Shown piece after piece: positions 16,664 to 25,244 of a stretch of DNA of 64,000 bases (position 1 is the first letter of the stretch; each line of letters starts with the position of its first letter). Source of the stretch: Lentisphaerae bacterium GWF2_49_21 (GTDB taxonomy: Bacteria; Verrucomicrobiota; Lentisphaeria; Victivallales; GWF2-50-93). The stretch is taken from contig MHBH01000054.1 in NCBI GenBank assembly GCA_001804805.1, forward strand, positions 1 to 64,000, given 5' to 3'. Under the pieces are notes generated by a model that was not told where the DNA came from, ran no database searches, and worked only from the letters and a program-made list of their open reading frames with translations. Position numbers and translations under genes: made by a program.

Positions 16664-17890
16664 ATGAAATACAGGATTGTCATAAGGGCTTTCACTTTAA
16701 GACGGGATATCGGCATATCATATATCCTGGCGGAGATCCTCAGGAAAGCCGGATGCGAGGTGTATATCTCCTGCTGCAGGAACTATACAAACGCACTTGT
16801 GAAATGGAAGCCACACGCTGTAATAATTAACACGGTGGGAGCTGTCGACACATCCAAGAGACTTGCGCCTGACGCGAAAATCATCCTCTGGCCCGGCGAA
16901 GGCAGCGAGCCAATAGACAGAGGTGACGCCTACCATTTTGCAAGACTCGGGAATTTCAAGGACATAGACCTTGTACTGTTATGGGGCAAAGCCAACCTTG
17001 ATGCATTTGAAAACCGCTTCGGGAAGAACGACTGCAAGCTCAAAGTATGCGGAAACCCCAAGTTTGATCTCATCAAATTCAGCCCTTCGCCCGTAAAGAG
17101 GAACACCATAGGAATCATCGGCAGGTTCGGCGAGATAAACCTATATGATAAAAAGCCCGGAATATTCATCCTGATGAACACAGACCATCTTGACGTCTTT
17201 AAAATGATATGCGACCAGTTTGTCACGGTAATCAAACTGATTGACTTCATTGTCAAAAACACCGACTTCAATGTCAGCATCCGTCCCCATCCGCACGAGG
17301 CTCCGGAAGGATATTCCAGGATCTATGATGAGTTCGGAGACAGAGTGGAGGTTGACAGCTCCTATGAGTTCTCCCCATGGGCCTCAAGGCAGAAAATGCT
17401 AATTGGCACAGCCTCTTCAAGCTTCCTCGAGGCATATCTTTTAAAGATTCCGGTAATAAGCATAGACCGGCTATCCGGAGCGGACAAGACAGTTGAAGAA
17501 AAGTGCAAGTCCAACACCATGCTTTATTCTATGTCGATAAATCCTTCTTCCTTTGAAGAGCTCTGCCAGCTTGTCAAGTCTGAACCGAAACCCGCTTCAG
17601 ATATAAAGGAGATTGACGACTTCCTAAAATATTTCTCCGAATGGCCCCATGACGGTTCGGCAATAAAGAAGGCTGCAGATACGATTCTATCGCTTCTCCG
17701 TGGAAGCAAATTCAGATTCCACATGAATTACCCTATTGAATATATTGATCTGATTGACTGGTATTATTTCTGGAAATCAACTCTCCTAGGTGGTACAAAC
17801 CATCCGAATTTTAATTATAAGAACGGTTATCACAAGATGCCGCCCGAATACAAGACCATCATCCAAAACGTAATGAGCTGCAGAGACTAA
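16664..17890 (+). CDS. Surface carbohydrate biosynthesis protein (GT-B/CDP-glycerol transferase-like)
   Basis: A 408-residue protein. IRAFTLRRDIGISYILAEIL opens a Rossmann-like half; IRPHPHEAPEGYSRIYDEF and LIGTASSSFLEAYLLKIPVI in the second half are the nucleotide-side motifs seen in CDP-glycerol glycerophosphotransferase homologues of surface-polysaccharide loci. The C-terminal about 60 residues (DLIDWYYFWKS) are an added piece with no known match. Starts 2 bases after the radical SAM gene. Confidence 0.72.
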   Translation: MKYRIVIRAFTLRRDIGISYILAEILRKAGCEVYISCCRNYTNALVKWKPHAVIINTVGAVDTSKRLAPDAKIILWPGEGSEPIDRGDAYHFARLGNFKDIDLVLLWGKANLDAFENRFGKNDCKLKVCGNPKFDLIKFSPSPVKRNTIGIIGRFGEINLYDKKPGIFILMNTDHLDVFKMICDQFVTVIKLIDFIVKNTDFNVSIRPHPHEAPEGYSRIYDEFGDRVEVDSSYEFSPWASRQKMLIGTASSSFLEAYLLKIPVISIDRLSGADKTVEEKCKSNTMLYSMSINPSSFEELCQLVKSEPKPASDIKEIDDFLKYFSEWPHDGSAIKKAADTILSLLRGSKFRFHMNYPIEYIDLIDWYYFWKSTLLGGTNHPNFNYKNGYHKMPPEYKTIIQNVMSCRD

Positions 17891-17906
17891 GCCCACAGGA
17901 GGACAT

Positions 17907-18905
17907 ATGCCTGTAAGCGAATGGAACAAGACCGACTGGGATAATTTTGTTGATAGTTCCCCACAGGGTACTATTTTCAACAAAAGCATATTCCTCGAGT
18001 GCTACGGAAAACCGGTCAGATACATCTCCGTCTTGAAAGGAAATGAAATCCTCGGTGCAATGGCCTATGTGGAATCGGAGAACGGCATAGAAATCAATCC
18101 TTTTCAGATGTACTCCGGATATATCTTCAAAGATCATTCGGATTTGAAGGAATATCGCAGGAACGAGATATGCTTTTACACGGCCGAGGCTGTTTCCTCC
18201 TACCTGTTTGAGAAGTATGAAGAGATCGCATTTTTGAATCACTGGAGCGTCTCAGACCTCAGACCTTTTCTGTGGCACAACTACCACTGCAGGGAAAACG
18301 GCTATTACCATATTGCCCCCTATTATACCAGCCTCCTGGAGGTTGAAAATCCTGAAGACCTGTCGAATTATTGCAAGGGGAGGAAGCATAGCCTCTCAAA
18401 AGGGATGAGGGCAAACTGCACGACGGTTGAGTCGACCGAAATCGGCGTCCTGGACGAGCTGCATACAAAAACATTCGGCAGGCAGGGAATAATAAAATCC
18501 GAGCACGAGCAGAAATATCTCTTGACCATCTGCAGCAACCTCATGAAGGCTGGTAGCGCTAAATTATTCATAACAAGGGTCGGGGACAAGCACGCCAGCG
18601 CCTCCCTGTTCCTGATTGATAGATTCAGGGTCTATTATCTTTTTGGCGCAACAGATCCTGAATACAGGAATTCTGAGTCAGGCACAAAAAACATGTATGA
18701 CTCATTCTGTATGCTAAAAGGACTTATTAACTTCAAGGAAGTTGATTTTGTCGGCATAAACAGTCCTGCCAGAGGCACATTCAAACTGAGCTTTGGCGGC
18801 AGAGTAGTCCGTTGCGACGTAGTAAGAAAAGCTGGCGCTTCTGCAGACAAAGCTGCATCCGGAGCTGCCGGACGGGACGCTTCCACAGAAAACAGTGATT
18901 CCTGA
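17907..18905 (+). CDS. FemAB/GNAT-like acyltransferase
   Basis: A 332-residue protein with a double-GNAT layout. The segment YCKGRKHSLSKGMRANC resembles the K-x-R-x2-I/L-x3 helix of FemAB/BioF2-like proteins, and the second half (SASLFLIDRFRVYYLFGATDPEYRNSESGTKNMYDSF) is typical of that family, which moves aminoacyl or acyl groups to glycans or peptidoglycan. AGGAGG lies 4 bases before the ATG. The last 25 residues are a low-complexity tail rich in Ala, Gly and Ser. Substrate unknown. Confidence 0.78.
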   Translation: MPVSEWNKTDWDNFVDSSPQGTIFNKSIFLECYGKPVRYISVLKGNEILGAMAYVESENGIEINPFQMYSGYIFKDHSDLKEYRRNEICFYTAEAVSSYLFEKYEEIAFLNHWSVSDLRPFLWHNYHCRENGYYHIAPYYTSLLEVENPEDLSNYCKGRKHSLSKGMRANCTTVESTEIGVLDELHTKTFGRQGIIKSEHEQKYLLTICSNLMKAGSAKLFITRVGDKHASASLFLIDRFRVYYLFGATDPEYRNSESGTKNMYDSFCMLKGLINFKEVDFVGINSPARGTFKLSFGGRVVRCDVVRKAGASADKAASGAAGRDASTENSDS

Positions 18906-18947
18906 CGCATCGTATAAAACACCTCAGCATTTGACGTCCGTTATATT

Positions 18948-19682
18948 ATGGAACATGGCAAAACAGCAGTTGCAATAGTGATGGCCAGAGGAGGCTCCAA
19001 GGGCATACCGAAGAAAAACCTATCCCTGCTCCGCGGGAAACCACTGATCCAGCACGCCATTGAGTCGGGATTGAACTGTCCCGAAGTCGACAGGGTCATC
19101 GTCAGTACCGATTCCCCGGAAATAGCTGATGCCGCAAGGAAATGCGGGGCGGAAGTCCCGTTCCTGAGGCCTGCGGAACTCGCACAGTCCGATACGCCCG
19201 ACAGACCTGTAATGGTCCATCTCATCAAGTGGCTGAAGGAAAATGAAAACTATGAATTCGCCTATCTTGTCAATCTGCGCTGCACGACTCCGCTCAGGCA
19301 GCCCTTCCATGTCAGCGAGGCAATGGGCGTAGTGACAGGCTGCGACTGCGATTCCCTGAGGACGGTGGACAAGATCCAGGGGAAACATCATCCCTACTGG
19401 ATGCTGAAGATGGACGAAAACGGATTTTCCGCGCCTTTTGTCGACGGGATAAGCACGGTGAAATACCATCAGCGTCAGCTTCTTCCTCCTGCTTATTCGA
19501 TAAACGCCCTTGTCGATGTTATAAAAGTAAAAACAGCGCTCGAAGCGGAATCCCTTTACGGGAAAAAAATGAAGATTCTCGAAACCGACCCTATTTATTC
19601 TGTAGACATAGATACTGAAGAGGATCTCATAATATGCTCTGCAATAATGGAAAAATTAAATCTGCTGATAAAAAAGAAATGA
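18948..19682 (+). CDS. Acylneuraminate (nonulosonic acid) cytidylyltransferase
   Basis: A 244-residue CMP-sugar synthetase with IVMARGGSKGIPKKNLSLLRGKPLIQHA at the N terminus (CTP-binding motif) and EVPFLRPAELAQSDTPD. It is clearly distinct from the PseF at 7717, so the cell likely activates a second nonulosonic acid, such as legionaminic or neuraminic acid or a variant. A matching synthase lies two genes on, at 20577. No Shine-Dalgarno is visible. Its stop overlaps the next start (ATGA). Confidence 0.88.
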   Translation: MEHGKTAVAIVMARGGSKGIPKKNLSLLRGKPLIQHAIESGLNCPEVDRVIVSTDSPEIADAARKCGAEVPFLRPAELAQSDTPDRPVMVHLIKWLKENENYEFAYLVNLRCTTPLRQPFHVSEAMGVVTGCDCDSLRTVDKIQGKHHPYWMLKMDENGFSAPFVDGISTVKYHQRQLLPPAYSINALVDVIKVKTALEAESLYGKKMKILETDPIYSVDIDTEEDLIICSAIMEKLNLLIKKK

Positions 19683-20548
19683 ATAAGATCAGCATAGGGG
19701 CCGGCGACGGCTGGCATAAGGAAGGATGGGATTCCCTGGACAACGCTCCAGCTTCTTTCAAACATCCCGGACAACATTTCGGAACTGCCTGGAACAGCAG
19801 GCTTTCCCATTCTCATTATGACATTGTATTTTGTGCAAATATGCTGGAACATGTCCCAACCTCCAAAGTTGAGAAGGTATTTGCTGAATTCAATAGGATC
19901 ATGAAGATCGGCGGATTCATCAGGGTGACCATGCCCGACCTGAAAAAAGCGGCTGAAGCATATGTAAAGAACGACAAGGAATACTTTTCCAAGGGACAGA
20001 TCCATAAATCCGACCATCTCGGAATTGGTTCAATGTTTCTCAACATAATGATATCCCCAGGACACGACACTGTCCTTATGAGCCGTGACTTCAATGAAGT
20101 GCTGGGAGGATATGGGCATGTCACATCATACGATTTTGAAATGCTCAAGACTTATTTCGAAAAATGGGGGTTTGGAGAGGTCAGGCAGACCGGATTCTGC
20201 ATGTCGGCAAATGAGGAGCTCCGTGAACGACAGCGCATCTCCGCAAACGGCAAATACTATCCCGTAGATGATGAAAATGCCCAGAAGGAAATGAGTAATT
20301 GCCCACAGGAATGCTTTATCACAGGTTTCGACAACCAGCCGGAGCATTCGCTTTATGTCGAAGCCCGGAAGACAAAGGAGATCCCATACAGCATTGATCT
20401 GGAGTTCGACTATAACAAACGCTACAAATGCGATGACATAGTGACAAGGATAAAGCTCTCGGTGATGAGGATTTCATGCCACATCATTGATCTGTGCCTT
20501 GTAAAATCGGGTCTCTTGTCGCTTGCCAGGAAGATAAGGGGGAGATAG
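19679..20548 (+). CDS. SAM-dependent methyltransferase-like protein
   Basis: A 289-residue protein. The N-terminal half has HYDIVFCANMLEHVPTSKVEKVFAEFNRIMKIGGFIRVTMPDL, the typical methyltransferase core of strand 4, helix and strand 5; the glycine-rich motif I (ISIGAGDGWHKEGW) is shortened, as in small type-11 methyltransferases acting on predicted SAM sites. The ATG at 19679 overlaps the cytidylyltransferase stop and is preferred to a start 45 bases earlier. The last 40 residues are basic with a hydrophobic stretch and may contact the membrane. It separates the cytidylyltransferase from the NeuB-like synthase. Confidence 0.78.
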   Translation: MNKISIGAGDGWHKEGWDSLDNAPASFKHPGQHFGTAWNSRLSHSHYDIVFCANMLEHVPTSKVEKVFAEFNRIMKIGGFIRVTMPDLKKAAEAYVKNDKEYFSKGQIHKSDHLGIGSMFLNIMISPGHDTVLMSRDFNEVLGGYGHVTSYDFEMLKTYFEKWGFGEVRQTGFCMSANEELRERQRISANGKYYPVDDENAQKEMSNCPQECFITGFDNQPEHSLYVEARKTKEIPYSIDLEFDYNKRYKCDDIVTRIKLSVMRISCHIIDLCLVKSGLLSLARKIRGR

Positions 20549-20576
20549 TTCAAAGTCCCAAGGAAAGGATATTTCT

Positions 20577-21617
20577 ATGAAATGGTTCGACAAAAACATT
20601 TTGAGGAACAAGCATGTCTTCGTGATCGCCGAAGCCGGTATAAACCATAACGGCGACTTTGATCTCGCCCTCCAGCTTGTTAAAAAGGCGAAGGAGGCCG
20701 GAGCCGACTGCATCAAGTTCCAGACATTCAGATACTCCTCCAGCGAGTCGAAGAATTCCACAATGCCCGGATATTTCACCGGACGCCTCAGCTGCAGGAC
20801 AAAGAAAGACTGGTATGATTCCATAGAATTCTCCCTGCAGCAGTTCAAGGACCTCAAGGAATACTGCGAGGAGATGGACATAGCCTTCCTTTCAACGGCA
20901 TGCGACATCGAAGGTCTTGAAATCCTCAAGGAAATCAAGGCGGAGGCGATAAAGATAGCATCTGCCGACATGAACAACGACTATCTGCTTTCAGCCCTGG
21001 GCAGGACCGGAATACCGGCCATTTTCTCGACCGGCATGTCAACACTGGCAGAAGTCAGGCATGGCCTTGACACATATCTGTCGAACGGTGGTACTAAATT
21101 CGCGATGACCCAGTGCACTTCCCAGTATCCAACTCCTTACGAGGACATAAATTTGAAGGCGATGGAAACATTGGGCAGGGAATTCAAATGCCCCATCGGC
21201 CTTTCAGACCATAGCGAAGGCATCTATATCCCGATAGCTGCCGCCGCGATGGGCGCGAGAATAATCGAGAAGCATTTCACGATAAGCAGGGATCTTCCAG
21301 GCGTGGATCATCCGGCTTCCATCGAACCTGCGGAACTTGCGGAGATGGTAAAAGGAATAAGACAGGTCGAAACCGCCCTCGGCACAGGAAGCAAGACTGT
21401 ACAGAAGGCCGAACTGGACAATGCCAAACATATGAGGAGAAGCCTGATGGCCGCATCCGATATATCGGCTGGAACAGTCCTGGAGATTAAACATATCGCG
21501 GCAAAACGCCCGGGCACTGGCCTCCCCCCCTGCATGATGGACAAGATCATAGGGAAAAAGCTGCGTGTTAATCTCAAGAAGGAAGATATTTTCAAACTGT
21601 CTATGTTCTCAAGATGA
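20577..21617 (+). CDS. NeuB-family nonulosonic acid synthase (second)
   Basis: A 346-residue PEP-condensing sialic/legionaminic acid synthase. It has FVIAEAGINHNGDFDLALQL, KFQTFRY, FLSTACDIEGLEIL, KIASADMNN and GLSDHSEGIYIPI with IIEKHFTI downstream, then a SAF domain (VLEIKHIAAKRPGTGLPP). It differs from PseI at 9953 and so should make a different nine-carbon acid. No NeuC/LegG-like hydrolysing epimerase is recognisable in the window, so the six-carbon precursor is uncertain. AAGGAAAGGA lies before the ATG. It overlaps the PHP gene by 4 bases. Confidence 0.9.
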   Translation: MKWFDKNILRNKHVFVIAEAGINHNGDFDLALQLVKKAKEAGADCIKFQTFRYSSSESKNSTMPGYFTGRLSCRTKKDWYDSIEFSLQQFKDLKEYCEEMDIAFLSTACDIEGLEILKEIKAEAIKIASADMNNDYLLSALGRTGIPAIFSTGMSTLAEVRHGLDTYLSNGGTKFAMTQCTSQYPTPYEDINLKAMETLGREFKCPIGLSDHSEGIYIPIAAAAMGARIIEKHFTISRDLPGVDHPASIEPAELAEMVKGIRQVETALGTGSKTVQKAELDNAKHMRRSLMAASDISAGTVLEIKHIAAKRPGTGLPPCMMDKIIGKKLRVNLKKEDIFKLSMFSR

Positions 21618-22318
21618 TAAAACGCCAATTTATTAAAAGATTTAGGAATCTGAAAAAGGATGACCTGCATGTGGACCTTCACATGCATTCCACTTGGACT
21701 GACGGCGCTCTGTCCCTGAGGGAAATTGCGAAAACCGCAAAGAAGATGGGCCTCACCATGATCGCCATGACCGATCATGTAAGAAAGAATTCCACCTACT
21801 GCAAAGATTACGAAGAGGAAATAGGGGAAGTTTCAAAGGAGACAGGCCTGGAAATACTGACCGGATTCGAAGCGAAGGTCGTCAGCGCCAAAGGGGAACT
21901 GGATCTTCCTCCATACTGCAGGCGCGGCAGGCATCTGATCATAGGCAGCGTCCACAGTGTTCCCATGAAAGGGAAGACCGTCCATCCAAAGGATATTTCT
22001 CGGGATGATCTCCAGGACCTTGAACTGAAATATTCCCTTGCGATCATCAAGGGCGGCAAAGCGGACATCCTCGGCCACGCAGGAGGGATGACAATAGGCA
22101 TATACGGCGGTTTCAGCCTTGTTTATCTGGAGAAGATCATACGCACATGTGGAAAGGGAGACACGGCATTCGAGATTAATTCCAGATATCATGGAAGCAT
22201 CATCAGGGAAATATGGGAACTGCTTTCCAGGTACAATCCGCTTGTTTCGTTCGGCTCCGACGCCCACTCCAAATCTGAAATTGGAAACTGCATAAGGATG
22301 GCTGATTCCCTAATATGA
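21614..22318 (+). CDS. PHP-domain metal-dependent phosphoesterase
   Basis: A 234-residue single-domain PHP protein. DLHMHSTWTDG near residue 20 and AMTDHV near residue 57 are the first two metal-binding motifs; GSVHSVP, LGHAGG and FGSDAHSKSEIG give the later ones. PHP proteins of this size hydrolyse phosphate esters such as histidinol phosphate. Coupled by 4-base overlaps to the NeuB-like synthase before it and the ATP-grasp gene after it, it could remove a phosphate from a nonulosonic-acid 9-phosphate; that is inference. Confidence 0.88.
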   Translation: MIKRQFIKRFRNLKKDDLHVDLHMHSTWTDGALSLREIAKTAKKMGLTMIAMTDHVRKNSTYCKDYEEEIGEVSKETGLEILTGFEAKVVSAKGELDLPPYCRRGRHLIIGSVHSVPMKGKTVHPKDISRDDLQDLELKYSLAIIKGGKADILGHAGGMTIGIYGGFSLVYLEKIIRTCGKGDTAFEINSRYHGSIIREIWELLSRYNPLVSFGSDAHSKSEIGNCIRMADSLI

Positions 22319-23289
22319 AAAAGACAAGCATAGGCATAAGCGCCGCCGATTCAATAGTCGGGCACGGCATCATCAAATCCCTTAAGAAGTCCGATCTCAG
22401 GGACAGCATCAGGATAGTTTGTTTCGAATATTTCGAGGGCACGGTCGCCTCCCAGTGGACCGAAAAGACATATATGATGCCTGACATCCTTAAAAGCGGC
22501 GTCTCCAGGGAAAGCTATATTGAAAAACTCATTTCCTCGATCAAAGCCGAAGACATCAAGATCCTTTTTGTCGCCATAGGCTTTGAACTTGAGATGATGG
22601 CGGCCAGCCGTGATCTCATCAGGAAGGAAACAGGCTGTGAGGTCATAGTAAGTTCGCCGGAAGTGATAAGTATCGCCGAAGACAAGTATGAGACATTTAG
22701 GTTTTTAAAAGCTAACGGCCTCCCCTACCCGCTCACCTGGCTTCCCGGAGAGATTGACAAGGCAATATATCCTGCGATCGTCAAGCCCAGAACCGGAACT
22801 GGAAGCAAAGGGGTCTATGTTGTGAATTCAAAAGATGAGCTTTTGAAGAGGCTGTCTGAAATTAAAAATCCTGTCATTCAGGAAAACATCGGTACGAAGG
22901 ACGATGAATACACCTGCGGAGTGATTTATCTCGACGACGAGGTAAAGACATACATCTGCCTCAAGAGATATCTGAAGTTCGGGAACACCATATCGGCATA
23001 TCATTCGAAGAATGCTCCTTCAACCATACGGCCATATATAGAGAAAATATCGCATGCCTTGAAACCTTTCGGACCGTGCAATTTCCAGCTCCGCATTGAC
23101 AAGGACGGAAATCCGAAGCTCTTTGAGATCAATGCCCGTTTCTCTGGTACCACATCGATGCGCCCGTATTTCGGGATCAACGAATCCGAATACATGGTCA
23201 AGCATCTTCTGGGAATGGAAGTCCCTGCAACATCGCTGAAGTATGGAAAAGTCCAGAGATACCAGGAAGACCTTTTTATCCAGGAATGA
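22315..23289 (+). CDS. ATP-grasp domain ligase
   Basis: A 324-residue ATP-grasp protein. It has a pre-ATP-grasp Rossmann domain (GISAADSIVGHGIIKSLKKS), the lid/lysine region YPAIVKPRTGTGSKGVYVV, and the Mg-binding end LFEINARFSGTTS. It would join a carboxylate to an amine through an acyl phosphate. The pairing with PHP and NeuB-like genes suggests amidation or aminoacylation of a sugar acid. It overlaps the PHP gene by 4 bases. Confidence 0.87.
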   Translation: MKKTSIGISAADSIVGHGIIKSLKKSDLRDSIRIVCFEYFEGTVASQWTEKTYMMPDILKSGVSRESYIEKLISSIKAEDIKILFVAIGFELEMMAASRDLIRKETGCEVIVSSPEVISIAEDKYETFRFLKANGLPYPLTWLPGEIDKAIYPAIVKPRTGTGSKGVYVVNSKDELLKRLSEIKNPVIQENIGTKDDEYTCGVIYLDDEVKTYICLKRYLKFGNTISAYHSKNAPSTIRPYIEKISHALKPFGPCNFQLRIDKDGNPKLFEINARFSGTTSMRPYFGINESEYMVKHLLGMEVPATSLKYGKVQRYQEDLFIQE

Positions 23290-23290
23290 A

Positions 23291-24166
23291 ATGAAAAAGA
23301 AAATACTTATCACCGGCTGTCTTGGATTCATCGGAAGGAATCTTTATGCGTCGCTTAAAGACAGATATGAGGTCTTCTGCGTCGACTGCGCCGCCAAGCC
23401 TGCTGGAATTCAAAAGAACTATTTCCGTGTCGATCTCCTCGATTCAAAATCCGTCGCCAATTTTGCAGGGAAGGTATCCGGAAAGCATTTTGCAGCAGTC
23501 ATCCATACGGCATTCCTCCTATGCGGAAAGAATGACCGCAGAAGCTTCGATTATTTCAGAAAAAACAATTTGATCACGGAAAACATGATACGTCTTCTGG
23601 ATGCTATCAAATTCGACACCCTTATAAACTTCTCAAGCCTGGCCGTATACCCCGTCAGAAACGGCTCCTTCAGTGAGGAATCGGAGAGCAACATGTCAGC
23701 CAACACCGAATGCCTTTACGGGATCTCAAAGTTCAACTCGGAAATGCTGTTCAGTTTTTTCCTGGGAGGAAAGTCGAAAGTCGTAAACCTAAGGCTGTGC
23801 CAGGTGTATGGTCCCGGAATGCAGGATGACAGGCTGGTCGGAGCATTCAGGAAGGAGCTTTCCGAAAAAAACACGATAACGGTTTATGGCAATGGAAAAA
23901 GAATAAGTAATTTCCTCCATGTCAGTGACCTGTGCGGAGCAGTCAGGACGGTACTTGAAGAACCTGTCACAGGCACCTATAATCTCGGTTGTTCCAGGAA
24001 TATTTCCTATCGGGAACTCGCTGAAAAGATTATTTCCGCCAAGGGAGACAAGTTCTCGAAAATAGTGAAGGTCCCGCAGGGAAGCAGCGCAAAAGCCGCA
24101 ATAGGAACCTTTAAATTTGAAAAGACCTTCAAATATAAATGCAAAACACAGGACTTTGGATTCTGA
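23291..24166 (+). CDS. NAD-dependent epimerase/dehydratase (extended SDR)
   Basis: A 291-residue extended SDR. ILITGCLGFIGRNLY is the NAD-binding motif and YGISK (after ECL) the catalytic Tyr/Lys motif; LRLCQVYGPGMQDDRLV and the DLCGAVRTVLE segment are typical of nucleotide-sugar epimerases. It starts 1 base after the ATP-grasp stop. An in-frame start 48 bases earlier would lie inside that gene. Substrate unknown, probably an NDP-hexose of the second sugar-acid module. Confidence 0.88.
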   Translation: MKKKILITGCLGFIGRNLYASLKDRYEVFCVDCAAKPAGIQKNYFRVDLLDSKSVANFAGKVSGKHFAAVIHTAFLLCGKNDRRSFDYFRKNNLITENMIRLLDAIKFDTLINFSSLAVYPVRNGSFSEESESNMSANTECLYGISKFNSEMLFSFFLGGKSKVVNLRLCQVYGPGMQDDRLVGAFRKELSEKNTITVYGNGKRISNFLHVSDLCGAVRTVLEEPVTGTYNLGCSRNISYRELAEKIISAKGDKFSKIVKVPQGSSAKAAIGTFKFEKTFKYKCKTQDFGF

Positions 24167-24168
24167 AC

Positions 24169-25224
24169 ATGAACACAAAAATCAAAAACATTCTTCTCCT
24201 GCGGTCAGCCGATCTTAAAAGCACGCTGAAGGCGCTTGAACTGCTCAGGATTAAATTCCCTGGAAGCGCAGTCCATGTGCTCGCCCAGAAAAACGCATCC
24301 GAATTCATTTCAGAAAATGCGAAATTCGCAAAGATAATACGGTTCCCGTACCGCGACTTCAACATGGCAGTGCCTGATTCGGCGCTGTCCTCAGTTACCG
24401 CGATGGACATAGCACTTTCCCTCTACAAGAACGACGGCGGCGGATACGACGAGGTGGATGCATTCCTTGTATCACGAATAAAAGCCGGTGCATATGGAAA
24501 CATAAACGGCTCCTTTGAGATCTCATATTCAAAGCTGTCCCCCGGCCGCAGGAAGAAGATCTCCGACAAAGGGATGTCCCTGCTCTACGGCGGAGACACG
24601 AAAGCCATCGCGAGGAGTTCATCCTTCAGCAGGAAATTCGCGTCCGCCAAATCATTTGTCGTATTCTCCGGAGATTCTGAAATAATTGTCGACGAGGGAG
24701 GCGGATTCAGAATGGCACCCGGATCCATCTGCAGGTTCGGATATGTCGCTCCTGACTGGAAGGGAATCCGGGATGACGGAAAGGCGGTTGCAAGGATCCA
24801 GAAAGGTGCGACCTTCGAGATAAATGGCAGCTGCAATTTCTTCAACGGGGTCAGGATAAACCTGTTTCCTGGCGCTAAATTCTTGATCGGGGACGGTTCA
24901 TATATAGCTTTCAACAGCAGGATCTTCTCGGAAAGGGAGATCATCATTGGAAGGAATTGCGCCATCTCGTGGGATGTGGAGATGATGGACACTGATTTCC
25001 ACAGGGTGAGTCTTGCCGATGAGAACATCCGCAGGGACGGGATACATATCGGCGACAATGCATGGATTGGCGCCGGCGTGAGGCTGATAAAGGGAGTCCG
25101 GCTCGGGAACAATGTGATAGTCGCAGCCAGTTCGGTTGTGACAAAATCATTCCCCGACAACTCCATCATAGCTGGAAATCCCGCGCAGGCCGTAGGCATG
25201 AAAAAAGAAAATTTAAGAATTTAA
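24169..25224 (+). CDS. Two-part protein: heptosyltransferase-like N-terminus plus hexapeptide acyltransferase
   Basis: A 351-residue protein. The first about 70 residues (NILLLRSADLKSTLKALELL, then FPGSAVHVLAQKNASEFI) look like the N-terminal Rossmann strand-helix unit of GT9 heptosyltransferases, but the rest of that enzyme is missing. From about residue 190 the protein is a left-handed beta-helix acyltransferase (IIIGRNCAISWDVEMMDTDFH, GDNAWIGAGVRLIKGV, ending IIAGNPAQAVG), the type that acetylates sugars. The middle has no clear assignment. It starts 2 bases after the previous stop and contains a palindrome copy at 24319-24329. Confidence 0.82.
   Translation: MNTKIKNILLLRSADLKSTLKALELLRIKFPGSAVHVLAQKNASEFISENAKFAKIIRFPYRDFNMAVPDSALSSVTAMDIALSLYKNDGGGYDEVDAFLVSRIKAGAYGNINGSFEISYSKLSPGRRKKISDKGMSLLYGGDTKAIARSSSFSRKFASAKSFVVFSGDSEIIVDEGGGFRMAPGSICRFGYVAPDWKGIRDDGKAVARIQKGATFEINGSCNFFNGVRINLFPGAKFLIGDGSYIAFNSRIFSEREIIIGRNCAISWDVEMMDTDFHRVSLADENIRRDGIHIGDNAWIGAGVRLIKGVRLGNNVIVAASSVVTKSFPDNSIIAGNPAQAVGMKKENLRI
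24319..24329. repeat. GCGAANTTCGC palindrome, site 3
   Basis: GCGAAATTCGC in the acyltransferase gene, read as NAKFAK. Confidence 0.7.
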
Positions 25225-25244
25225 ATAACAAGGAGCTCTCTATT

